This document shows, one piece after another, positions 48,871 through 56,102 of a stretch of DNA of 64,000 bases (the stretch's first letter is position 1; each line of letters starts with the position of its first letter). The stretch is from positions 1-64,000 of the forward strand of contig JAUSNB010000054.1 of NCBI GenBank assembly GCA_030645615.1. Direction: 5' to 3'. The DNA comes from Actinomycetota bacterium (lineage in GTDB: Bacteria; Actinomycetota; Actinomycetes; S36-B12). Made by a program: the position numbers and the translations under genes. Under the pieces are notes generated by a model. It saw only the letters and a program-made list of their open reading frames with translations. It did not search any database and was not told where the DNA came from.

Positions 48871-48953
48871 TGCGGAAGGAGGGACTCGAACCCTCATGCC
48901 CGAAGGCACGGCGCCCTAAACGCCGCGTGTCTCGCCAATTCCACCACTCCCGC
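48871..48953 (-). tRNA. tRNA-Leu (anticodon UAG)
   Basis: Minus strand, about 83 nt. Acceptor GCGGGAG pairs with CTTCCGC (one G-U), the D-arm is GTGG...CAC, the anticodon stem-loop is CGGCG-TTTAGGG-CGCCG with anticodon TAG, a long variable arm TGCCTTCGGGCA marks a type II tRNA, and the T-arm is GAGGG-TTCGAGT-CCCTC. Discriminator A; CCA is not encoded. The long variable arm plus UAG defines leucine. Confidence 0.96.
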
Positions 48954-48957
48954 TGGC
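48946..48957. repeat. Left copy of a 12-bp direct repeat flanking the HNH gene
   Basis: ACTCCCGCTGGC at 48946-48957 covers the first 8 bases of tRNA-Leu (GCGGGAGT on the minus strand) and 4 bases upstream. The same 12 bases recur at 49496-49507. After a gap of 10 or 9 bases, CTAGGCG follows both copies (48968-48974 and 49517-49523), giving a two-part direct repeat around the HNH gene. Confidence 0.6.
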
Positions 48958-48967
48958 GTGGAAGATC

Positions 48968-49459
48968 CTAGGCGCTCGCCCTCTCGTTGCGTCGGGAGGT
49001 CAGTTGCCGACAGTAGGTCGAGGTCTGTGAATGGCAGTTGGGGCATAGGAACCGGAGATTCGACGCGAGGCAGTTGCTCACGTCGCCGTTGATGTGATCG
49101 ACGTGGAGCGTGAGCGGGCGACCCATCCACATCGCCGCTACGCCGCATGCGGCGCATGATCCGGGCACCCCGGATTCCAACAATGCCCGCCGAAGGAGAT
49201 TCGCCCTTGCCCGGGGCGCATCTGCGGGGCGGAGCACCAGAATCTTCTCGGGCGGAAGGCGTTCCAACCGTTTGCCACGGTTGTGGCCTTGTCCTGTGAA
49301 GTGCGATGCATCCAATCCCATCCGCCGTATGCGCTTGCTGATGTGGAAGTGGGATCCGCCCGCTTGTCGAATGCCGAGCAGGCGCAGCACACCCGCGATG
49401 GACGTCGATGCGGCGACCGCTCTCGCTAGGTCGTCGTCTGAGTAGCGGTGTCTGGTCAT
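48968..49459 (-). CDS. Small HNH endonuclease
   Basis: 163 residues from ATG 49459. The HNH motif has CAACG, then HVDHINGDVSN with the catalytic His, and FLCPNCHSQT as the second zinc knuckle, near residues 108-146. Residues 1-60 form a helical DNA-binding part with the pattern VLRLLGIRQAGGSHFHISKRIRRMGL, which I recognise from free-standing HNH proteins in actinobacteria and phages. It lies 15 bases from tRNA-Leu and is bracketed by direct repeats, consistent with a homing-type or small mobile nuclease gene. No partner genes are seen. Confidence 0.85.
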   Translation of the reverse strand: MTRHRYSDDDLARAVAASTSIAGVLRLLGIRQAGGSHFHISKRIRRMGLDASHFTGQGHNRGKRLERLPPEKILVLRPADAPRARANLLRRALLESGVPGSCAACGVAAMWMGRPLTLHVDHINGDVSNCLASNLRFLCPNCHSQTSTYCRQLTSRRNERASA

Positions 49460-49495
49460 GCGTGACGTTATCCAGCACCGCCGACAACGACGGTG

Positions 49496-49507
49496 ACTCC
49501 CGCTGGC
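49496..49507. repeat. Right copy of the 12-bp direct repeat flanking the HNH gene
   Basis: ACTCCCGCTGGC identical to 48946-48957, followed after 9 bases by CTAGGCG. It reproduces the 5' end of tRNA-Leu without the rest of the gene, as a duplicated target or attachment remnant would. Confidence 0.6.
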
Positions 49508-49521
49508 CGCGCCAGTCTAGG

Positions 49522-49586
49522 CGCCGACACCAGTAGCCAGCGTCAGTCCCGGGGCCCGGGAACGACGCCAGGTGCTGGTGTCGGCG
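49522..49586 (-). terminator. Stem-loop downstream of the AOC-like gene
   Basis: CGCCGACACCAG (49522-49533) and CTGGTGTCGGCG (49575-49586) are perfect 12-bp complements separated by 41 bases that contain a smaller GC-rich hairpin (CCCGGGGCCCGGG region). The element starts 9 bases after the stop of the gene at 49595. No U-tract. A terminator is likely by position. Confidence 0.55.
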
Positions 49587-49594
49587 AGGGGTGG

Positions 49595-50092
49595 TCAGTC
49601 GACGAAGTGGAAGGTAAGCACGTAGTTGTTCGCGCTCTTCGGCGTGAACGTCGCGGTGCCGGCCACGCCGGAGTAGTGGCCCGTGCCGCCCACGACGACG
49701 TACTCCTGGCTCTCCACCGGCCGGGTGCCCTGCGGGACGCTGATCAGCGACGAGAGCATGACCGAGCCGTCCGCGAAGGTGATCCACTGGGTGGACTGGC
49801 GGCTCTCGATGCCGCCGGGCATGTTCACCCGAACGGTCTCGGCCCGGTAGGCAAAGCTGCCGAGGAGCTTGCCGTTCTTGGAGGCGCGCACCGTGCCGCT
49901 GCCCGTCACGACGTCGCCCAGCGTCGCCCCGGTGGCGCCGAGGTCGAGGACCTCGCGCTCGGTGGAGTGCAGGAAGACCTTTATGGTGGCCGGATGGTCG
50001 CGGGTGGCCGCCTGGGCCGTCGGGGCCACGGCCAATCCGGTGGCGACTGTCGCGGCGATTGCGAGTGCACTGATCGTCCGGCGCAGGGACAT
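49595..50092 (-). CDS. Secreted allene-oxide-cyclase/dirigent-like barrel protein
   Basis: 165 residues. A signal peptide (SLRRTISALAIAATVATGLAV ending AQAA) is followed by a single domain with KVFLHSTEREVLDLGATGATLGD, VTVRASKNGK-like RASKNGKLLGSFAY, and the end motif VVVGGTGHYSGVAGTATF then YVLTFHFVD. The VxGGTGxYxxAxG signature matches the AOC/dirigent barrel superfamily, where it lines the barrel. Bacterial members are found mainly in actinobacteria; substrate and function are unknown. Confidence 0.78.
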   Translation of the reverse strand: MSLRRTISALAIAATVATGLAVAPTAQAATRDHPATIKVFLHSTEREVLDLGATGATLGDVVTGSGTVRASKNGKLLGSFAYRAETVRVNMPGGIESRQSTQWITFADGSVMLSSLISVPQGTRPVESQEYVVVGGTGHYSGVAGTATFTPKSANNYVLTFHFVD

Positions 50093-50134
50093 GCGTCCTC
50101 CAAGGGGTGCGGCTGGGCTGCCGATGCCTTGAGA

Positions 50135-50974
50135 CTAGGCCGGTTCGACCGCCCGGACGCGGAGAACCGGGAAGAGCGGGTGGTCCATCGGGGCGCCGGC
50201 GGGCAGGTCCGCAACGAGCCCCTCGAACGGCGGTGACGTGCGCCACAACCGCGGCGCGTGCGTCGCGTCGTCGCCAAGGAAGCGCAGCGAGAAGGCCCGG
50301 CGCCGGTGGGCACCCGGGACGCCGTACGCGTGGTGCGCGGTGAGCATGTGGAAGAAGACGGCATCGCCCGGCTCGAGGGCCCAGGCCCGGATCTCGAACG
50401 CACCGCGGTCGGCCTCGACGTCCGGGATCTCGGCGAGGCTGCCCTCGGGAAACCATCGTGCCTGCTCGGTCAGGAAGGTGCGGGGCATCAGCCAGCCCCC
50501 GAGATGCGAGCCGGCCAGGAACTCCAATGTCGACTCGACCGGCACGGGGTCGACCGGCATCCACATCGAGCAGTTCTCGCTGCCCTCGACGTTGTAGTAC
50601 GGCTGGTCCTGGTGCCACGGGGTCGGCTGGCGGGTTCCGGGCTCCTTGACAAGGAGGTGGTCGTGATAGAGCCGGACGACGGATGAGCCCATGAGGGCAC
50701 CGGCCACGTCGGCCGCCCGCGACCCGAAGGCGATGTCGCGGAACTCCTCGATGCGCTGCCAGTTGCAGAAGTCCTCGACGAAGCGACCGGGGTCGTCGTC
50801 GCGACTGGCGACGCCGAACAGCGGGCCGGGGTCGTTCAGGTTCCGCTCGATGCCGCGTCGGACGGTCTCGACCTCCTGCGGCGTGAACAGCCCGCGCACC
50901 ACCGTGCAGCCGTCCACGCGGAACTGCGACACGGTCGCGTCGTCGACGACCCCGGCTGCCAGCACGGCGACCAC
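50135..50974 (-). CDS. Phytanoyl-CoA dioxygenase (PhyH)-family oxygenase
   Basis: 279 residues from a GTG. The 2-His-1-Asp iron triad is His121-x-Asp123 (TPWHQDQPYYN) and a distal His (209 or 214) in GDAVFFHMLTAHHAYG, with Arg225 for 2-oxoglutarate. This is the Fe(II)/2-oxoglutarate PhyH fold. The substrate is unknown. Three bases separate it from bcp, so the two are probably one transcript. Confidence 0.88.
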   Translation of the reverse strand: MVAVLAAGVVDDATVSQFRVDGCTVVRGLFTPQEVETVRRGIERNLNDPGPLFGVASRDDDPGRFVEDFCNWQRIEEFRDIAFGSRAADVAGALMGSSVVRLYHDHLLVKEPGTRQPTPWHQDQPYYNVEGSENCSMWMPVDPVPVESTLEFLAGSHLGGWLMPRTFLTEQARWFPEGSLAEIPDVEADRGAFEIRAWALEPGDAVFFHMLTAHHAYGVPGAHRRRAFSLRFLGDDATHAPRLWRTSPPFEGLVADLPAGAPMDHPLFPVLRVRAVEPA

Positions 50975-50977
50975 GGC

Positions 50978-51442
50978 TCAGCCGAGCCCGAGGTCGCGCA
51001 TGAGCTTGGCCACGTGGCCGGTCGCCTTGACGTTGCGGAAGGCGTGCTCGATCACGCCGTCGGGCGAGATGACGAACGTCGAGCGGATCACGCCCACGAC
51101 GGTCTTGCCGTACAGCTTCTTCTCGCCCCACGCCCCGTATGCCTCCATGACGGCATGGTCCGGGTCGGACAGCAACGGGAAGGTCAGGCGGTCGCGCTCC
51201 TTGAACGAGGCGAGCTTGGCGGGCTTGTCCGGCGAGATCCCGAGCACCGACAGGCCGTGCTCAGCAAAGACGCCGAGGTTGTCGCGGAAGTCGCAGGCCT
51301 GGCTGGTGCAGCCGGGGGTCATGGCAGCGGGGTAGGCGTACAGCAGGACCCTCCGCCCCCGGAAGGACGACAGGCTCACCCGCTCGCCGGTGTCGTCGAG
51401 CAGGTCGAACGGGGGCGCCGGGTCGCCGGTGGAGAGGGTCAT
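50978..51442 (-). CDS. bcp: Thioredoxin-dependent thiol peroxidase (Bcp/PrxQ)
   Basis: 154 residues. The peroxidatic Cys45 is in AAMTPGCTSQACDF with Cys50 five residues on as the resolving Cys, the PrxQ arrangement. DLLDDTGERVSLSSFRGRRV at the start and VIRSTFVISPDGVIEHAF at the end complete the fold. It reduces H2O2 and organic hydroperoxides with thioredoxin. Divergent from the znuA-like gene with 195 bases between, which hold the inverted repeat 51498-51550. Confidence 0.94.
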   Translation of the reverse strand: MTLSTGDPAPPFDLLDDTGERVSLSSFRGRRVLLYAYPAAMTPGCTSQACDFRDNLGVFAEHGLSVLGISPDKPAKLASFKERDRLTFPLLSDPDHAVMEAYGAWGEKKLYGKTVVGVIRSTFVISPDGVIEHAFRNVKATGHVAKLMRDLGLG

Positions 51443-51497
51443 CGCGGCATGCTAGCCCCGGCACGTCAACTGGCGATCGAGTCCACTTACCTGCCCG

Positions 51498-51550
51498 ATC
51501 TTGAGGTTGGCGTGGCTTCGCCGGGGCGAAAGCCACGCCAACCTCAAGAT
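51498..51550. repeat. 21-bp perfect inverted repeat (hairpin) in a divergent intergenic region
   Basis: Arms 51498-51518 and 51530-51550 are perfect complements (ATCTTGAGGTTGGCGTGGC plus TT, and its reverse), with an 11-base centre CGCCGGGGCGA that extends the pairing after a one-base bulge. The element stands between two divergent genes, so it is not a simple transcription terminator; a REP-like dispersed repeat, an operator or an RNA structure are the options. Nothing else gene-like is visible in 51443-51636; the base run ACTTAGG at about 51622-51628 resembles a DtxR half site but is not paired. Confidence 0.7.
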
Positions 51551-51636
51551 TGAGGTGGGGCGTCGGCACTGGGCTGCCGAAGACACGCACTTGCGAAGGA
51601 ATTGCAGAAACCTGCATCCCAACTTAGGGTTCCCTC

Positions 51637-52647
51637 ATGCGCAAGACGATCCCTGCCGTTGTCATGGTCCTGGGCCTCGCCGGACTGGCTGGCTGCTCCA
51701 CCGGGTCCGCGGCGTCCGATCCGGTCGACGGCGCGTCGCGACCGCTGCTCGTCGCCACGACCGTCTCGCCGATCACCTCGATCGCGGCGGCCATTGCCGG
51801 CGACCGGGCCCGCATCGAGGGCATCGTCCCTGAGGGCACCAACAGCCACACCTTCGAGCCGGCTCCCCAGGTGGCCGAGTTGCTGAGCACTGCGGACCTG
51901 ATTCTCGTCAACGGCCTGAAGCTGGAGGACCCGACCATCGGCCTGGCCGAGGCGAACAAGCGCGAGGGCACGCCCATCGTGGAGATCGGCACGACCGTCC
52001 TGCCGGAGGCGGACTACATCTACGACTTCTCGTTCCCCGAGGAGGACGGCAAGCCGAACCCCCACCTGTGGACCGATCCCACCTACGCGGTGAAGTACGC
52101 GGCCGTCATCCGGGACGAGCTCTCCAAGGCCGACCCGGCCAACGCCGACTACTACGCCCAGAACTACGCGTCCTTCGAGGCGAGGGCCAACGAGCTCGCC
52201 GAAGCGGTCCGGGCCGACCAGGAGTCCGTGCCCGCGGGGAACCTGAAGCTGCTGACGTATCACGACGCGTACGCCTACTTCGCGAAGAACTTCGGCTGGA
52301 CGGTCATCGGAGCGGTCCAGCCCAGCAACTTCTCCGACCCGACCCCGGCGGACGTCGTTCGGCTCATCGAGCAGGTGCGCGCCGAGCAGGTTCCGACCAT
52401 CTTCGGCTCGGAGGTCTTCCCGTCCGCGGTGCTGGAGGAGATCGGGCGGGCCACCGACGCGCGGTATGAGGACTCGTTGCGTGACGACGACCTCCCGGGT
52501 GCGCCCGGCGACGCCGAGCACTCCTGGCTCGGGCTCATGCGCTACAACTACGCGACGATGATCGCCGGTCTCGGCGGCGACCCGTCCACGCTGCAGGGGA
52601 TCGACCTGTCCACTAGCGTTCCCGACACTGCGGTGTACCCCCAGTGA
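51637..52647 (+). CDS. Zinc/manganese ABC transporter substrate-binding lipoprotein
   Basis: 336 residues of the cluster A-I family. Lipobox LAGC gives Cys20. Metal ligands by alignment: His71 (NSHTFEP), His143 (NPHLW), His209 (TYHDAY) and an acid near Glu259 (IFGSEVF). His at the third position favours zinc over manganese, but the His-rich loop of typical ZnuA is replaced by an acidic YDFSFPEEDGK loop, so Mn cannot be excluded. ATPase and permease genes follow. No clear Zur box is seen. Confidence 0.9.
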   Translation: MRKTIPAVVMVLGLAGLAGCSTGSAASDPVDGASRPLLVATTVSPITSIAAAIAGDRARIEGIVPEGTNSHTFEPAPQVAELLSTADLILVNGLKLEDPTIGLAEANKREGTPIVEIGTTVLPEADYIYDFSFPEEDGKPNPHLWTDPTYAVKYAAVIRDELSKADPANADYYAQNYASFEARANELAEAVRADQESVPAGNLKLLTYHDAYAYFAKNFGWTVIGAVQPSNFSDPTPADVVRLIEQVRAEQVPTIFGSEVFPSAVLEEIGRATDARYEDSLRDDDLPGAPGDAEHSWLGLMRYNYATMIAGLGGDPSTLQGIDLSTSVPDTAVYPQ

Positions 52648-52660
52648 GCGGAGGTCCACG

Positions 52661-53446
52661 GTGACGGGCACGGGCGTCGGGCCAGAACTGGTCCGGCTCG
52701 ATGGCGTGTCGGCCCGCTACGACCAGCACGTGGTCCTGTCCGATGTCTCCTTCCATGTTCACGAGGACCAGTTCACCGGGATCGTCGGCCCTTCCGGCGC
52801 AGGCAAGACCACCCTCCTCCGCCTGCTGCTGGACACCATGCGACCCGTCGCCGGCACGGTGTGGCGCCAACCGGGCGTGCGCATGTCGTACGTCCCTCAG
52901 CTGGAGACGGTCAACTGGAACTTCCCGGTCACCGTCATGGAGTGCGTGCTCATGCCGCGCACCCGGGGCCGGCGACTGCCGTGGGCCAGCCGGGGCGAGA
53001 AGGCCGAGGTGCATGCCGTGCTGGAGCGGCTGGGCATCGGCGGGCTGGCCGGCCGCCACATTCGTCAGCTCTCCGGCGGGCAGCAGCAGCGGATGTTCCT
53101 GGCCCGCGCCCTGCTCCGCCAGCCCCAGTTGCTGCTGATGGACGAGCCCACGAGCGGCGTCGACGTCTCCACGCGCCATGACGTCCTGCACCTGCTCGCC
53201 GACCTCCACGAGGAGGGCGTGGCGATCGTGCTCACCACCCACGACCTCAACGGCATGGCAGCCCACCTGCCGCACCTGGTGTGCGTCAACGGGCGCATCG
53301 TGGCCGACGGGGCGCCCGCCGACGTGATCACGCCCGCCGTGCTCGAGCGGACGTTCGGTGCCCGCATGGAGGTGCTGGAGCACCTCGGCATGCGCGTGGT
53401 TGTCGACGAGTCCCCGGCGAGCATGCTCACGCGCGGGCAGGCCTGA
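52661..53446 (+). CDS. Zinc/manganese ABC transporter ATP-binding protein
   Basis: 261 residues from a GTG. Walker A GPSGAGKTTL is at about 41-50, PQLETVNWNFPVTVMECVLM is the Mn/Zn-type Q-loop region, the signature LSGGQQQRMFLARAL, Walker B LLLMDEPTSGVD, and TTHDLNG is the switch. It lies 13 bases after the binding-protein gene. Confidence 0.94.
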   Translation: MTGTGVGPELVRLDGVSARYDQHVVLSDVSFHVHEDQFTGIVGPSGAGKTTLLRLLLDTMRPVAGTVWRQPGVRMSYVPQLETVNWNFPVTVMECVLMPRTRGRRLPWASRGEKAEVHAVLERLGIGGLAGRHIRQLSGGQQQRMFLARALLRQPQLLLMDEPTSGVDVSTRHDVLHLLADLHEEGVAIVLTTHDLNGMAAHLPHLVCVNGRIVADGAPADVITPAVLERTFGARMEVLEHLGMRVVVDESPASMLTRGQA

Positions 53447-53447
53447 C

Positions 53448-54326
53448 GTGGACACCCTCCTCGCGCCGCTCGAGTTCGCGTTCTTCCAGAAGGGGCTGCT
53501 CGTCGCGACGCTGTCCGGGGCCCTGCTCGGGCTCATCGGCGTGTACATCGTGCTGCGTGGCATGAGCTACATCGGGCACGGGCTGTCCCACTCGATCTTC
53601 GGGGGCTTCGCCGTCGCCCAGCTGTTCGCGGCCCAGTTCTACGTCCTCGGCGCCGGGCTCTGGGGGATCGCCTCGGCGCTGGCCATCACCGTCGTGGTGA
53701 AGAAGAGCCGGGTGGGCGCGGACGCCGCGATCGGGGTCATCACGATCGCCTCCTTCGCGCTCGGCGTGGCACTGTTCGCCAAATTCGGGTCCAGCGGTCC
53801 CTCCTTTGACAACGCGCTCTTCGGCAGCATCCTGGGCATCAGTACGGTGCAGATCGTCGGCCTGGTCGCCGTCAGCCTGCTCACCGGTGCGTTCATTTTC
53901 CTGAAGTACCGGGCGCTGCTCTTCTCGACGTTCGACCCCGAGGTCGCTGCAGTGTCCGGGGTACGCGTCACCCGGATCGAGGCCGCCCTCATGATCGTGC
54001 TTTCGCTGGCCATCCTGGCCACGCTCACGGTGATCGGCGTCACCCTCGTCGCGGCGATGCTCGTGATCCCGGCCGTCATCGCGCGCATGCTCACCGACTC
54101 CTTCGGCCGGATGCTGGCACTCAGCACGGCCGTCGGCGCCGCGTGCGGGCTCGTCGGCATGTACCTGAGCTACTACGCCGGTGTGCCGTCGGGGACGATG
54201 ATCGTTCTTGTCGGCGCAGCGGTCTTCGTCGCGGTCCTGGCGTTCACCGGCGGCCGAGGCCTGAGACGGTCCGCTGGGCTGGACGCCCATTCGGAGGACC
54301 TGCTGGCCGAGCCCGCGGCGCGATAG
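53448..54326 (+). CDS. Zinc/manganese ABC transporter permease
   Basis: 292 residues from a GTG one base after the ATPase stop. Eight hydrophobic segments are expected; YIVLRGMSYIGHGLSHSIFGG and the later TVIGVTLVAAMLVIPAVIARML are typical of the ZnuB/MntB (ABC-3) family. It completes the importer. The C-terminal tail GLRRSAGLDAHSEDLLAEPAAR is cytoplasmic and not conserved. Confidence 0.94.
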   Translation: MDTLLAPLEFAFFQKGLLVATLSGALLGLIGVYIVLRGMSYIGHGLSHSIFGGFAVAQLFAAQFYVLGAGLWGIASALAITVVVKKSRVGADAAIGVITIASFALGVALFAKFGSSGPSFDNALFGSILGISTVQIVGLVAVSLLTGAFIFLKYRALLFSTFDPEVAAVSGVRVTRIEAALMIVLSLAILATLTVIGVTLVAAMLVIPAVIARMLTDSFGRMLALSTAVGAACGLVGMYLSYYAGVPSGTMIVLVGAAVFVAVLAFTGGRGLRRSAGLDAHSEDLLAEPAAR

Positions 54327-54349
54327 CCGAGCCGCGTACTATGCCAGTC

Positions 54350-54622
54350 ATGTCCTCAGAGAAGCCCGCCGCAGCCAACCAGCCCTCGGTGGCCGACCTG
54401 CAGGCCGAGATCGCGGCCGCCCGCGAGGAGCTCGTCGCCACCCTCGCCGAGCTCAAGGCGGAGACGACGCCCGGTGCGCTGGTCCGCCGAGGGGGCCGGG
54501 CGGTGACCGGCTTCTTCACCGACGAGTTCGGCGGGGTGCGCCCCGAGCGGGTCGTCGTCGCGGGCGTGCTCGTCGTGGGTTTCGTGGCCTGGCGTGTCGC
54601 GCGTCGTCGTCGCCGCGGGTAG
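54350..54622 (+). CDS. DUF3618-family membrane-associated protein
   Basis: 90 residues: a coiled helix SVADLQAEIAAAREELVATLAELKAE (DUF3618), a short PGALVRRGGRAVTGFFTDEF linker, and one C-terminal membrane segment VVVAGVLVVGFVAWRVARRRRRG. The family is actinobacterial; function unknown. TACTAT at 54337-54342 is a possible -10 only 7 bases from ATG 54350, so the mRNA may be leaderless. ATG 54341 is an alternative. The GroES-like gene starts 9 bases after. Confidence 0.82.
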   Translation: MSSEKPAAANQPSVADLQAEIAAAREELVATLAELKAETTPGALVRRGGRAVTGFFTDEFGGVRPERVVVAGVLVVGFVAWRVARRRRRG

Positions 54623-54631
54623 AGCGCGAAC

Positions 54632-54997
54632 GTGACTACCCAGGACTCCGCCGACCAGGCGGGTATCGGTCCGAGCGTCGACGGAACCGTGCCGATCAAG
54701 CTCCTGCACGATCGCCTGCTGGTCCGCGAGGACACCGATGCCCGCGAGCGCAGGTCCTCAGGCGGCATCGTCATCCCGGCCACGGCGCATGTGGGACGGC
54801 GGATGGCGTGGGCCAAGGTCGTGGCCCTCGGGCCCAACGTACGCAGCGTCGAGGTCGGCGACCGCGTCCTCTTCGAGCCGGAGGACAGGGGCCAGGTGGA
54901 CCTGCAGGGGATCGACTACGTGCTCCTGCGCGAGCGCGACATCCACGCCGTGGCGGCGTCACGCCACAGCACCAGCGGCACCGGCCTGTACCTGTAG
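54632..54997 (+). CDS. GroES-family chaperonin-10-like protein
   Basis: 121 residues from a GTG. The Cpn10 fold shows in VPIKLLHDRLLVRE and SSGGIVIPATAHVGRRMAWAKVVALGP, RSVEVGDRVLFEPEDRGQVDLQG and YVLLRERDIHAVA. The mobile loop (GGIVIP) is kept, but the protein has about 15 extra residues at each end compared with canonical GroES (about 97), and no groEL is nearby. It is likely a second, specialised co-chaperonin. Its conserved pairing with DUF3618 suggests a common process. Confidence 0.88.
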   Translation: MTTQDSADQAGIGPSVDGTVPIKLLHDRLLVREDTDARERRSSGGIVIPATAHVGRRMAWAKVVALGPNVRSVEVGDRVLFEPEDRGQVDLQGIDYVLLRERDIHAVAASRHSTSGTGLYL

Positions 54998-55000
54998 TCC

Positions 55001-55903
55001 GTGAACGCCCTGCCCACCCCGGAGCCCACGTCGGGCCTGCTGCGGCCCATCCTCGTCGGCGGCACCGGTCGCAGCGGCTCGACGATCGTCGGTCACCTCC
55101 TGGACCATCACCGCGACCTCGTCCTCGCACGGCCGATGGAGGTCCGCTTCATCGCGGGCAATGACGGGCTTGCCGACGCCCTCTCGGTGGCTGTACGCAA
55201 GCCGGGGTCCGACGAGGCCCGTGCGGCGGCCGGGCTGGCCATCGACCGCCTCCAGAGTCGCTGGTTCGAGCGGGCCGAGAACGTCGGCCTGCACCAGTCC
55301 ATGTCGCGTGCGGACGTCGCCGACTGGTCGCGGGAGTACCTGGCGGCATTCGGCGCCGATCCCGTCACGGCGTCGCGGACGCTGGCCCACCGGATCATGG
55401 ACCGCATCGCCGCACGGCTCGACGCCGACCGCCTGGTCGACACCACGCCGGCCAACGCGCGTAAGGCGGACCGTCTCGAGGCGATCTACCCCGAGTCCCT
55501 CGTCGTGGTCGTGACGCGCGATGGCCGCGACGTGGCGGCGTCCTTCGTCAGCCAGCCGTTCGGGCCCAACGACGTATTCGAGGCGCTGGCCCAGTGGGAG
55601 CAGCGCATGCTGCGCACCCACAAGGCCGTGGCCGGCTGCCGACCGGGGCGCGTGCACACGGTGGACCTGCTCGACCTCGTCGTCCGCGACCGGCCCGGGG
55701 CCCTGAGTGCGCTGTGCCAGTTCCTAGGCGTCGACGTCGATCCCGGGATGGTGGAGTGGTTCGACGCCAGCGTGACGCCGGCGGGCATGCATCCGGGTCG
55801 ATGGCGCAGCGACTTCGACGAGGCCACAGGTGCGAGGCTCGATGCGGAGTACGACGCGGCCTGCGCCCGCCTGGCGGAGTCCGGCGTCGCGATCCCGGCC
55901 TGA
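55001..55903 (+). CDS. Sulfotransferase-family protein
   Basis: 300 residues from a GTG three bases after the GroES-like gene. The PAPS 5'-phosphosulfate loop is PILVGGTGRSGSTIVGHLL, and a 3'-phosphate-binding candidate is ESLVVVVTRDGRDVAASF. This is the general sulfotransferase 3 fold; the acceptor is unknown. The end is cytoplasmic with no signal peptide. It sits immediately upstream of the SAM riboswitch, so sulfur metabolism is a shared theme, though no direct link is visible. Confidence 0.85.
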   Translation: MNALPTPEPTSGLLRPILVGGTGRSGSTIVGHLLDHHRDLVLARPMEVRFIAGNDGLADALSVAVRKPGSDEARAAAGLAIDRLQSRWFERAENVGLHQSMSRADVADWSREYLAAFGADPVTASRTLAHRIMDRIAARLDADRLVDTTPANARKADRLEAIYPESLVVVVTRDGRDVAASFVSQPFGPNDVFEALAQWEQRMLRTHKAVAGCRPGRVHTVDLLDLVVRDRPGALSALCQFLGVDVDPGMVEWFDASVTPAGMHPGRWRSDFDEATGARLDAEYDAACARLAESGVAIPA

Positions 55904-55963
55904 CCGAGGGGGCGGTTTGCCCTCGCTGTGGCCGTTGTGGTTACATCTCCCGCACAACTGAAT

Positions 55964-56088
55964 ACCTCATCCAGAGGGGCAGAGGGATACGGCCCGTTGA
56001 AGCCCCGGCAACCTTTTCGGTGACTCTCGTTCGCGAGGCCGCCCGGAAGTGGTGCCAACTCCGACCTGACAACCAGGGAAGATGAGAA
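55964..56088 (+). ncRNA. SAM-I (S-box) riboswitch
   Basis: The S-box core reads CCAGAGGGGCAGAGGGATAC then GGCCCGTTGAAGCC and CCGGCAACC, which is the conserved AGAGGG...GGCCC...TGAA...CGGCAACC consensus. P1 closes with CTCATC (55966-55971) and GATGAG (56081-56086); GGTGCCAACTCC is the usual J-region before P4/P1. It binds S-adenosylmethionine. P1's 3' strand is 5 bases before the AGAGG ribosome site of the threonine-synthase-like gene, so SAM could block translation directly; no separate terminator hairpin is obvious. It shows that the downstream pair serves methionine/SAM metabolism. Confidence 0.93.
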
Positions 56089-56102
56089 GAGAGGCCTCGT
56101 CG

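Noticed and set aside
48894-51131. 745-codon open frame on the minus strand across tRNA-Leu, HNH, AOC-like and PhyH genes
   Set aside because: Composition is Arg/Gly/Pro-rich and it covers a tRNA and four real genes in their proper frames.
51498-51550. Rho-independent terminator for bcp or the zinc importer
   Set aside because: Both flanking genes point away from it and there is no U-tract; recorded as an inverted repeat instead.
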